From Syntrophomonadaceae bacterium (GTDB lineage: Bacteria > Bacillota > Syntrophomonadia > Syntrophomonadales > Syntrophomonadaceae): a stretch of DNA of 64,000 nt. Positions 26,008 through 33,379 of the stretch are shown one piece after another. A model generated the notes under the pieces. It made no database searches. It was not told where the DNA came from and was given only the letters and a program-made list of their open reading frames with translations. Made by a program: the position numbers and the translations under genes. Each line of letters starts with the position of its first letter. Positions within the stretch are counted from its first letter, which is position 1. The stretch spans positions 1-64,000 of the forward strand of contig JAAYNQ010000093.1 in NCBI GenBank assembly GCA_012520725.1. Reading direction: 5' to 3'.

Positions 26008-26904
26008 CTATTTGATCATATCCTGTTTAAGCATAGCCCGGCCTAATATCTGCTGAAAATCCTGCCTTTGTTCATCATCTATGGTCCCTTTTTCTCGGGC
26101 TATTTCTGCAGTGTAATAACCCAGACAGCTATACAAGGGGAGTAAATCAGCTCCCTTTACTTCCATGCGGTCCAGGTGCTTGAGAACAGTACTTATATCT
26201 CCCCGGGCAATGGGTCCGGTTAAAGCATCAGGTATTCCTGCCCTCTCAATATTCTTAATGGTTCCTTTAATTAATGGCAATAATGACCTGCCTGCCAATT
26301 CTCGGGATACTCCACTTACCTGCAGTAGCTTAATGCCTAGGTTGACCAAGGTAACCAGGTAATTGGATACCACGCAAGCTCCTGCATGGTATAAAGGCTT
26401 CGCTTCCTGCTCAATGAAGAAATACTCTCCCTTCAATCGCTCCACTATATCAATTGCTATCTCATAAGCCTCCTGATCTCCTTCTATGCTAAAGATGGAA
26501 CCAGGTATGTTTTCTATTGCCATATCCGGGCTGGCAAAAGATTGAAGGGGATGTAAGGATAAACCCCAGGCTCCCAATGCCCTGGCTTTATCAAATATTG
26601 CCGATGTTTGCGCCCCGCTCATATGAATAAGAACCTGTCCGTAATCAAATGCCCTGCTTTGTGCAAGTTCATCCACTACGTCCGGTATGGCGCTGTCGTT
26701 GGTAGTTATAAATAATATGTCCGTTGAGCGAGAAACCTCTTGAGGCGATGCATAAGTGGTACACCCTATCCGGTCCACAAGTGTTTTTGTAGATTCGGAT
26801 TTTTTATCATGTACACCCGTAATCTCATACCCCTTGTCGTGGAGTACCACCCCAATAGCTGTTCCTACCACTCCCGCCCCAATAATGCCTACCTTTTTAC
26901 TCAC
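26008..26904 (-). CDS. Rossmann-like / DUF2520 NADP-dependent oxidoreductase
   Basis: 298 aa from GTG 26904, served by AAAGGAGGTTTGGATT; the frame extends to 26991 but without a ribosome site. The N-terminal dinucleotide-binding motif is 'VGIIGAGVVGTAIGVVLHDKGYEITGVHDKK', followed by 'DILFITTNDSAIPDVVDEL', 'LIHMSGAQTSAIF', 'GLSLHPLQSFA' and 'YHAGACVVSNYLVTLVNLG' in the helical DUF2520 domain, which resembles ketopantoate- and hydroxyisobutyrate-type reductases. Its place immediately before panB suggests it supplies the ketopantoate reductase step otherwise missing from this pan cluster (panE not seen); this is an inference worth testing. Confidence 0.8.
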   Translation of the reverse strand: MSKKVGIIGAGVVGTAIGVVLHDKGYEITGVHDKKSESTKTLVDRIGCTTYASPQEVSRSTDILFITTNDSAIPDVVDELAQSRAFDYGQVLIHMSGAQTSAIFDKARALGAWGLSLHPLQSFASPDMAIENIPGSIFSIEGDQEAYEIAIDIVERLKGEYFFIEQEAKPLYHAGACVVSNYLVTLVNLGIKLLQVSGVSRELAGRSLLPLIKGTIKNIERAGIPDALTGPIARGDISTVLKHLDRMEVKGADLLPLYSCLGYYTAEIAREKGTIDDEQRQDFQQILGRAMLKQDMIK

Positions 26905-27008
26905 AATCCAAACCTCCTTTGGGCTGAGGCAAAAACCTGGGCCTTTACTAAATTCTCGTCTTGTCCCGACTGGATACAAGCGAATCTCCATTATGGCGGG
27001 AGACTCTT

Positions 27009-27509
27009 TCAGTCTATCCTCTTTATACTTTTTTTTTCTTCTCGCCCTAAAGCTCTAATCAACACCTCCCTGATACCCATTCCACTATCTGGGAAAACAA
27101 TCTCGGGATTGATCTCCTGCAGCGGAATCAATACAAACAACCTTTGCTGTGCGTACGGATGAGGAATAATCAAATCCCTTTCTTGTACTATTTCCTGTCC
27201 GTACAATATGATGTCAAGATCTATAATCCGAGGGCCCCACTTCTCCGAGGGCTGGCGGCCCATTTTTATTTCAATTTCTTGCAATTTTTTCAAGAGCTCC
27301 CAGGGGCTTAAATCAGTTTCTATCCAGCAGACTTGATTAAAAAAATCAGCCTGATTAACCTTTCCCCAGGGTTCTGTCAAATAGCTGGATGATACTTTTT
27401 TCACTTCAATATGGGGGTTTCTTTCCATCAATTCCAGGGCCATGGATAAATTTCCGGCCCGGTTTCCCATATTGGAACCCAGAGCTATATATGCGTCTTT
27501 TTTCTCCAC
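27009..27509 (-). CDS. folK: 2-amino-4-hydroxy-6-hydroxymethyldihydropteridine diphosphokinase
   Basis: 166 aa from GTG 27509 (AAGGA seven bases upstream); an in-frame TTG at 27536 is the alternative. It transfers pyrophosphate from ATP to the hydroxymethylpterin before FolP acts. Family motifs are 'AYIALGSNMGNRAGNLSMALE', 'SSYLTEPWGKVNQADFFNQVC', 'LLKKLQEIEIKMGR', 'KWGPRIIDLDIILYG' with the Mg-binding Asp residues, and 'LIIPHPYAQQRLFVLIPLQEI'. It ends the folP-folB-folK set and precedes the DUF2520 gene. Confidence 0.96.
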   Translation of the reverse strand: MEKKDAYIALGSNMGNRAGNLSMALELMERNPHIEVKKVSSSYLTEPWGKVNQADFFNQVCWIETDLSPWELLKKLQEIEIKMGRQPSEKWGPRIIDLDIILYGQEIVQERDLIIPHPYAQQRLFVLIPLQEINPEIVFPDSGMGIREVLIRALGREEKKSIKRID

Positions 27510-27600
27510 CTTATTGTCCTTATAGCTTTTACTCAATCCGTAAAGATGAAAAAGTTTTGTTTAGTGTATCTTAATATCTACTATTAAACTTGTAAAGATT

Positions 27601-27960
27601 TTATTTTCGACGGCGTTCTATTTTAACCGCATAGTAATCGAATTCTCCCTTAACCGCAGCCTGGGGTTTATAAACAGTTACCTCAACCTTGGGCACCGGA
27701 TATTGGCTCAATATCATGTCCGCAATATGGGAGGCCAGGGTTTCTATTAAATTGAATGATTTCTTTTCCACTATCTCCCGCACCTGATCTGATACTTCGG
27801 AGTAATCCACCGTGTATCGCAGATCATCCCTGGCAGCGGCGGTACTAAGATCTTTATAAATGATTAAATCTATTTCAAATCTTTGCGCTTGGGTTTTCTC
27901 GCTTTCCAGCACTCCGTGTCTGCCATAGCAAGCTATTTTTCTCGCAATTATCTGATCCAT
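27601..27960 (-). CDS. folB: Dihydroneopterin aldolase
   Basis: 119 aa. It cleaves dihydroneopterin to 6-hydroxymethyl-dihydropterin and glycolaldehyde in folate synthesis. The start 'MDQIIARKIACYGRHGVLESEKTQAQRFEIDL' shows the 'GxHGV' region and the conserved Glu. 'YTVDYSEVSDQVREIVEKKSFNLIETLASHIAD' and a final Lys-containing strand ('PQAAVKGEFDYYAVKIERR') follow. The ATG lies one base past the folP stop, implying coupled translation. Confidence 0.96.
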   Translation of the reverse strand: MDQIIARKIACYGRHGVLESEKTQAQRFEIDLIIYKDLSTAAARDDLRYTVDYSEVSDQVREIVEKKSFNLIETLASHIADMILSQYPVPKVEVTVYKPQAAVKGEFDYYAVKIERRRK

Positions 27961-27961
27961 T

Positions 27962-29146
27962 TTAGCGTACCACCTGATCCACTATTTGAGCAAGTCTTTT
28001 ACTCTCTTTTACATCATGTACCCGGATGATATCGGCTCCCTGCATTATGCCGACAGCCATCAAACCCAGGCTGCCCTCCAGCCGTTCTTCCACCTTAAGA
28101 TTGAGGATTTGGCCGATGAATGATTTACGGGAAAGACCTATTACCACCGGATATCCTAAGCCTTTAAAGGCAGTGAGTTGCTTTATTATCAGGAGATTCT
28201 GCTGCACATTCTTACCAAATCCTATCCCAGGATCCACCATTATTTTGCTGGGATCGAAACCAGCCTCCTTTAAAAGGTCCGCTGATTCCCTCAGTTCAGC
28301 AAGTATGTCGGCAATCAGGTCATTATAAGGCTGTCCCTGATTAAGCTGCAGCCGGTTATGCATTAGGATTACCGGAGCCCCATAGCTGCATAAAAAGGGT
28401 AACATGGCCTCATCCAATTTTAGGGCTCCAATATCATTTATAATATGGGCTCCATGGTCCAAAGCAGCCTTGGCCACTCTGGAACGGAAAGTGTCTACCG
28501 ATATAATTACTCCTTGATTAGCCAGGCCCTTAAGTACCGGCAGTACCCGCCTTAATTCTTCTTCTTCATCTACCATTACAGAATTGGGCCGGGAGGAGGC
28601 TCCGCCAATATCTATTATATCTGCTCCCTCTTCCAGCATTTTAGCTGCTCGAGCCAGAGCCAGATCCCCTTCCATATATTTCCCGCCATCTGAAAAGGAA
28701 TCCGGGGTTACATTCAAGATGCCCATGATTAGGGTCTTGCTCCCTAGCTCCATTTCCTGGCCATTGGCCAGTTTCATTATACGGGTACCTCTATCCAGGT
28801 TCGTTATAATGGCTTCCAATTCGGCAGCAATATCTTTTAGTCCCAGGGGCTGTTTTTTAAGCTTGTCTATGAGCAGTCCATACTGGCGCAAAGTACCCAT
28901 TAATAAAACATCGGTATTACTCTGCCCATTTATAGCGGCCCGGGCTATAGCTGCTTCCCCACCCCGGGACAGCATCTCCTGCTTAATAATATTAGCTGCT
29001 ACCGGGCTGATATCTTTTAATTTAATACAGCGATGCACCGCTTTGGGAGCCATATAAGGGTAACTGCCCGGATCACAGCCGATGTCCTGCAGGAAAGATA
29101 TAGCTTGGTCCTGATCGGCAATATATACTGCATGATGCCTTGGCAT
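27962..29146 (-). CDS. folP: Dihydropteroate synthase with extra N-terminal domain
   Basis: 394 aa from ATG 29146 (GGAGG six bases upstream). It condenses p-aminobenzoate with the pterin pyrophosphate; it is the sulfonamide target. The catalytic domain begins near residue 130: 'LIMGILNVTPDSFSDGGKYMEG', 'GADIIDIGGASSRPNS', 'ISVDTFRSRVAKAALDHGAHIINDIGAL', 'VILMHNR', 'IMVDPGIGFGKNVQQNL' and 'GLSRKSFIG'. The first ~125 residues are an additional domain absent from the usual 270-aa enzyme but seen in some clostridial homologues. First gene of the long operon; a good sigma-A promoter lies 85-113 bases upstream. Confidence 0.95.
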   Translation of the reverse strand: MPRHHAVYIADQDQAISFLQDIGCDPGSYPYMAPKAVHRCIKLKDISPVAANIIKQEMLSRGGEAAIARAAINGQSNTDVLLMGTLRQYGLLIDKLKKQPLGLKDIAAELEAIITNLDRGTRIMKLANGQEMELGSKTLIMGILNVTPDSFSDGGKYMEGDLALARAAKMLEEGADIIDIGGASSRPNSVMVDEEEELRRVLPVLKGLANQGVIISVDTFRSRVAKAALDHGAHIINDIGALKLDEAMLPFLCSYGAPVILMHNRLQLNQGQPYNDLIADILAELRESADLLKEAGFDPSKIMVDPGIGFGKNVQQNLLIIKQLTAFKGLGYPVVIGLSRKSFIGQILNLKVEERLEGSLGLMAVGIMQGADIIRVHDVKESKRLAQIVDQVVR

Positions 29147-29230
29147 TAATATCCTCCGTTTATACAAACCACCTTAAAGGTATGATAATCCTCCTAATAC
29201 CTTATAGATCGGTTAATAATTGGTAAGGCT

Positions 29231-29259
29231 ATTATAGTCTAGTTCATTTGTTTATACAA
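29231..29259 (-). promoter_or_regulatory. Sigma-A promoter of the fol-pan-nad operon
   Basis: Minus strand TTGTAT (29259-29254), 17-base spacer, TATAAT (29236-29231). It is the only strong promoter seen before the chain of genes from folP to lysS. Confidence 0.7.
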
Positions 29260-29434
29260 CTATTGATATTCCTGCGAAAGCTAATATTTCCAGGCTGCAT
29301 AAATATTCATTGCTAGCTTTCCCGGGGAAATCAACTTAGGTTCTGCGGCTAATAACCCTAATGAATCCGGTCCTGCCTCGCCCTTTAAACTATCATTCCC
29401 ACCCTGCTCTACTTAGTATATTTTCCCATTAGAA

Positions 29435-29456
29435 AACCCGGGATTGCTCCCGGGTT
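29435..29456 (-). terminator. Terminator downstream of ndk
   Basis: AACCCGGGA/TCCCGGGTT with a four-base loop, eight bases past the ndk stop, followed on the minus strand by TTCTAATG. Confidence 0.75.
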
Positions 29457-29463
29457 CTTGGCT

Positions 29464-29910
29464 TTAAGATATCCAGTGATCTATGCTGCGTTGGTAGTCA
29501 AGTATTTCAGCTTTAGTAAAAAAGAGCTCGATTTCTCTTTGGGCTGCGGCTGGAGAATCTGAACCGTGAATGATATTTTGATCCACTTTTACCGCCAGGT
29601 CTCCTCGAATAGTTCCGGGAGCTGCCTGGGCGGGATTGGTTTGCCCCATGAGCAAACGCATGTTGGCAATTACTCCTTCTCCTTCCCAAATCATGGCTAC
29701 TACCGGCCCGGAGGTAATAAATTCAACTAAATCATTAAAAAACGCTTTGCCCTCATGTTCAGCATAATGTTTGCGTGCTAGTTCCGGAGTAATTCTCATC
29801 AACTTCATAGCCTTGAGTTTAAAACCCTTTTTCTCAATCCGACTGATTATTTCACCTACCAATGCCCTCTGTACTCCGTCGGGTTTAATCATTACGAAAG
29901 TCTGTTCCAT
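29464..29910 (-). CDS. ndk: Nucleoside diphosphate kinase
   Basis: 148 aa. It exchanges gamma-phosphates between NTPs and NDPs through a phosphohistidine. Family landmarks: '[30 protein letters not shown]', '[31 protein letters not shown]', '[19 protein letters not shown]' and the active site '[20 protein letters not shown]' (His about residue 115). GAGGAGTAGCAA precedes the ATG. It lies 56 bases after ftsH on the same strand, so it is probably co-transcribed, and ends at the terminator 29435-29456. Confidence 0.97.
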   Translation of the reverse strand: MEQTFVMIKPDGVQRALVGEIISRIEKKGFKLKAMKLMRITPELARKHYAEHEGKAFFNDLVEFITSGPVVAMIWEGEGVIANMRLLMGQTNPAQAAPGTIRGDLAVKVDQNIIHGSDSPAAAQREIELFFTKAEILDYQRSIDHWIS

Positions 29911-29966
29911 TTGCTACTCCTCCTGCTCTTGCTAGGCTGTTTTTATACTGCTTTAATAATCAGCAA

Positions 29967-31805
29967 TTAAGCTTCCTGCTCGGTGTTGGATGGGGTCTCC
30001 CTTTCAGGATCTCCTTCCATGATGGAAATAAAATCCTGGGCTTCCATGGTTTCGTGTTCCAATAGAAATCCAGCCACCTGGTGAAGCTTTTCCATTTGCT
30101 CAGTTAATATTCTCTCCGCTTTTTGATAAGATTCATGTATATACTTACTGGCTTCCTTATCGATGGCATAAGCTATGGCATCTGAATAATCACGATCCCG
30201 GGCAAAATCCCGCCCCAGGAATACCTCTTCGCTTTTATGACCAAAGGTAAGCGGTCCCAGTTCCTCTGACATACCAAATTCCATAATCATTTTACGTACA
30301 ATACCGCTGGCCCGCTCCAGGTCATTCTGGGCTCCGGTACTGATATCATTTAAGACCAGGGCTTCCGCAACCCTTCCTCCCAGGAGAGTGGTAACCTCAT
30401 CCAAAAGATGGGATTTGGTGATATAGTTGCGATCTTCTTCCGGCAATAGCAAGGTATATCCACCAGCCCGGCCACGGGGGATAATAGAAATTTTATGCAA
30501 TTTATCCGTGTTGGGCAGCATATAGCTTACCACCGCATGCCCTGCTTCATGATAAGCAACCAGCCGCTTTTCTTTATCTGAGATGACCCGGGTTTTCTTT
30601 TCCGGCCCAGCGATTACCCTTTCTATGGACTCTTCCATTTCCTCCATGAATATCCGGTTCTTGTTCCGGCGAGCAGCTAATAGAGCGGCCTCATTAACCA
30701 TGTTGGCCAAATCGGCTCCGGTAAAACCAGGAGTGCGCTTAGCCAAAATCTCCAAATCCACATCCTCGCCTATAGGCTTGTCTTTGATGTGAACCCTTAG
30801 AATTGCTTCTCTTCCCTTCACATCCGGTTTATCAATTAATATATGGCGGTCAAAACGTCCCGGCCGCAATAAGGCCGGGTCCAATATGTCGGGGCGGTTG
30901 GTAGAAGCCATAACTATAATGCCTTCATTGGTGCTGAAGCCATCCATCTCTACCAAGAGCTGGTTCAAGGTCTGTTCCCTTTCATCATGGCCGCCTCCCA
31001 AACCAGCTCCGCGCTGGCGGCCTACCGCATCTATTTCATCAATAAACACTATACAGGGGGCATTTTTTTTGGCTTGTTCAAACAAATCCCGGACTCGGGC
31101 TGCACCCACCCCTACGAACATTTCCACAAAATCTGAACCACTGATGGAAAAAAAGGGAACCGCTGCTTCTCCGGCTACTGCTTTGGCCATTAGTGTTTTT
31201 CCGGTACCTGGAGCTCCATACAGCAATACCCCTTTTGGTATCTTGGCTCCGATCTGTATGAATTTCCCCGGGTTCTTAAGGAATTCCACTACTTCCTGCA
31301 TCTCTTCTTTGGCTTCTTCGGCACCGGCCACATCAGCAAAGGTAATCTTAACCTCTTCTCCGCTCATAAGACGAGCCCTGCTCTTACCGAATTGCATAAC
31401 CTTATTTCCCCCTCCCTGGGTCTGGTTCATTATGAACATCAGGAAGGCAATAAGCAAAATGATAGGCAATAAGGTACTCAATAGGGTGGTCCAAATTGAA
31501 GGTGGGGGAACCGGCTGAGTGGTATAATCAACCTTTTTCTCCCTCAGCAACTTTATTATGTCGGTTTCCTTGGAAACCGTAGCCACATAGCTGGTGCCAT
31601 CAGCTAGTTTGCCGCTAATATTGTAGACCAGTTCATCCACTTCTACTACTGCTTGGGCAACCTGTCCCTGGGATACTTTAGTATAAAACTCCGGCTCAGA
31701 CAAGGTCTTGGCCTCTTCAACGGGAGTTGATGTTAACTTGAGCGCAAATACTGCTATCATTACGATAAGCACATATATGGCTATATTTTTAAGGGCCCTA
31801 TCCAA
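29967..31805 (-). CDS. ftsH: ATP-dependent zinc metalloprotease FtsH
   Basis: 612 aa, hexameric membrane AAA+ protease for quality control and regulated proteolysis. TTG 31805 start with GGGGAGG upstream. Two transmembrane helices (about residues 7-24 and 107-125) flank a small extracytoplasmic domain. The AAA domain has Walker A '[18 protein letters not shown]', Walker B '[17 protein letters not shown]' and the second region of homology '[20 protein letters not shown]'. The protease domain has the zinc motif 'HEAGHAV' (about residue 417). Preceded by its own strong promoter (31846-31874). In B. subtilis hprT lies between tilS and ftsH; here it does not. Confidence 0.98.
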   Translation of the reverse strand: MDRALKNIAIYVLIVMIAVFALKLTSTPVEEAKTLSEPEFYTKVSQGQVAQAVVEVDELVYNISGKLADGTSYVATVSKETDIIKLLREKKVDYTTQPVPPPSIWTTLLSTLLPIILLIAFLMFIMNQTQGGGNKVMQFGKSRARLMSGEEVKITFADVAGAEEAKEEMQEVVEFLKNPGKFIQIGAKIPKGVLLYGAPGTGKTLMAKAVAGEAAVPFFSISGSDFVEMFVGVGAARVRDLFEQAKKNAPCIVFIDEIDAVGRQRGAGLGGGHDEREQTLNQLLVEMDGFSTNEGIIVMASTNRPDILDPALLRPGRFDRHILIDKPDVKGREAILRVHIKDKPIGEDVDLEILAKRTPGFTGADLANMVNEAALLAARRNKNRIFMEEMEESIERVIAGPEKKTRVISDKEKRLVAYHEAGHAVVSYMLPNTDKLHKISIIPRGRAGGYTLLLPEEDRNYITKSHLLDEVTTLLGGRVAEALVLNDISTGAQNDLERASGIVRKMIMEFGMSEELGPLTFGHKSEEVFLGRDFARDRDYSDAIAYAIDKEASKYIHESYQKAERILTEQMEKLHQVAGFLLEHETMEAQDFISIMEGDPERETPSNTEQEA

Positions 31806-31845
31806 ATTTTTTCCTCCCCTTTGGAATATTGCAAATATCCGTCAT

Positions 31846-31874
31846 ATTGTAGCATAAACGGGGCTCCTTTTCAA
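31846..31874 (-). promoter_or_regulatory. Sigma-A promoter of ftsH
   Basis: Minus strand TTGAAA (31874-31869), 17-base spacer, TACAAT (31851-31846), 41 bases upstream of the ftsH start. Two mismatches and one mismatch to consensus respectively. Confidence 0.7.
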
Positions 31875-31906
31875 TTAAGCACCATACTATAGGTTTTTTT
31901 ACTGCT

Positions 31907-33292
31907 TTAATTAGTGTGGTCATCCATCTCCCTTCTTATTACCAAAGTATTTATCGTATTATCATTAACTGCAACCTGATGGGAAACAGCATGCCCCCAT
32001 ACGGCATAGACTTCCTGTCCTTTAGCCAGCACCGGGATATAATTCCTCTGGCTATAGGGAATTTTTTGGTCGATAAAGTACTTTTTTATTTTTTTGCTGC
32101 CCACCCCGGGCCAAATCATTCTATCTCCTTCCCGCCGCGAGCGCCAATAAAGACCTTCCTCAGGCAAAAGATCATAATCCAAATACATTTCTGAGCCTGG
32201 ACTGCTATAATTTTCACCAGGCTTGGTCAATTCAAAGCTAAACTTGTCTCCGGTTTCCTCTATCAGGATCCTTCCCGGTATTGAAAGGGGATAAGAGAAA
32301 TGCAGCTCTTGGGGCAGCTCTTTGCCAATTATTAAGCGATCATAAACCTTTTGTACCCAGATGCCCTGCCCCAGTTTAATCCTTTTGGCTGAACCGGGCT
32401 TGCCTGCCAGGTCAACTATTAAAGAAAGATCCAAGGCGGTCCAGCCCTCTTCTCCTTGTAACCATCCCAATACTAAAAGTAACAGGCGCTTTTGGAAAGC
32501 GGGATGAATGGCTACAAAGCGGGGCTGGTCAAGAACCACCTCTTTATCCCCTCTACTTATCAGCAGTGAAGGAAGCAATTTTTCGGTTTCCATGCTCATA
32601 GCCTCATATTCCTCCCGGGCTATAGATCCCAGCCCATCCAAATGTTCCACAATACGGGGATTATATTTCTGTTCCAGGAGGGGTATCAGTTCCTGTCGGA
32701 CCCGGTTGCGCAAAAATCCAGTATCATAATTACTTAAATCGGTACAAAAGGGCAAATCTTCCGCTTGCAGGTAAGCCTCAATATCTTTCCGGTCCAAACA
32801 TAACAAAGGCCTGATTAAATACCCACTGAGGGGCAATATTCCTCTTAATCCCTTGATCCCGCTTCCCCTCATTATATGCATCAATATAGTCTCAGCCTGG
32901 TCATGACGATGATGAGCGGTAGCTACATAATCAGCACCCACTTCTTCTTTCAATTGCCGGAAAAACTCATAACGACATTCCCGGGCTGTTTCTTCAATTC
33001 CCTTTTTATTAACTAAGGCCCTTTTTTCCACCTCCACTCGATGGCAATAACAGGCCATACCCCAATCCCGGCATAAGCTCTCTACAAAGGCCTCTTCTTC
33101 ATCGGCCTCAGGTCTTAATTGATGATTTACATGGGCGGCAAGCAGTTTTAGACTAAACTCACTTGCCAGCCCTTGCAGAATATGCAGCAAGGCTACTGAA
33201 TCCGGCCCGCCTGAAACAGCTGCAATTACCGTGGACCCAGGACTGATAAGTCCATACTTGTTTATATAATCTTTTACCCTAAGCCGTACCAT
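31907..33292 (-). CDS. tilS: tRNA(Ile)-lysidine synthetase
   Basis: 461 aa. It converts C34 of the CAU-anticodon tRNA-Ile to lysidine with ATP and lysine, which changes both codon and amino-acid identity. The PP-loop 'VIAAVSGGPDSVALLHIL' (about residue 24) opens the N-terminal ATPase domain; 'HVNHQLRPEADEEEAFVESLC', 'TAHHRHDQAETILMHIMRGSGIKGLRGI', 'RPLLCLDRKDIEAYL' and 'FLRNRVRQELIPLLE' follow. The TilS-type C-terminal domain has 'RRREGDRMIWPGVGSKKIKKYFIDQKIPYSQR'. It lies between spoIIE and ftsH as in B. subtilis and has a promoter at 33330-33359. Confidence 0.96.
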   Translation of the reverse strand: MVRLRVKDYINKYGLISPGSTVIAAVSGGPDSVALLHILQGLASEFSLKLLAAHVNHQLRPEADEEEAFVESLCRDWGMACYCHRVEVEKRALVNKKGIEETARECRYEFFRQLKEEVGADYVATAHHRHDQAETILMHIMRGSGIKGLRGILPLSGYLIRPLLCLDRKDIEAYLQAEDLPFCTDLSNYDTGFLRNRVRQELIPLLEQKYNPRIVEHLDGLGSIAREEYEAMSMETEKLLPSLLISRGDKEVVLDQPRFVAIHPAFQKRLLLLVLGWLQGEEGWTALDLSLIVDLAGKPGSAKRIKLGQGIWVQKVYDRLIIGKELPQELHFSYPLSIPGRILIEETGDKFSFELTKPGENYSSPGSEMYLDYDLLPEEGLYWRSRREGDRMIWPGVGSKKIKKYFIDQKIPYSQRNYIPVLAKGQEVYAVWGHAVSHQVAVNDNTINTLVIRREMDDHTN

Positions 33293-33329
33293 GCCATATA
33301 TGCTCCAACTTTAATTTATGTTATCCTTA

Positions 33330-33359
33330 TATATACCTATTCCTGCTTCAATTTGTCAA
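33330..33359 (-). promoter_or_regulatory. Sigma-A promoter of tilS
   Basis: Minus strand perfect TTGACA (33359-33354), 18-base spacer, TATATA (33335-33330), 37 bases before the tilS start. Confidence 0.6.
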
Positions 33360-33379
33360 CCTGAGTGCTTTGCTGTAAC

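Larger units (their letters stand above)
29147..29463. other. Intergenic region between folP and ndk
   Basis: 317 bases with no gene. It carries the folP promoter (29231-29259) and the ndk terminator (29435-29456). A CTAGCTTTC-containing stretch between 29270 and 29400 shows no recognised signal. Confidence 0.6.

Noticed and set aside
30886-31518. 210-codon plus-strand open frame
   Set aside because: Antisense to the AAA domain of ftsH; no ribosome site or family.
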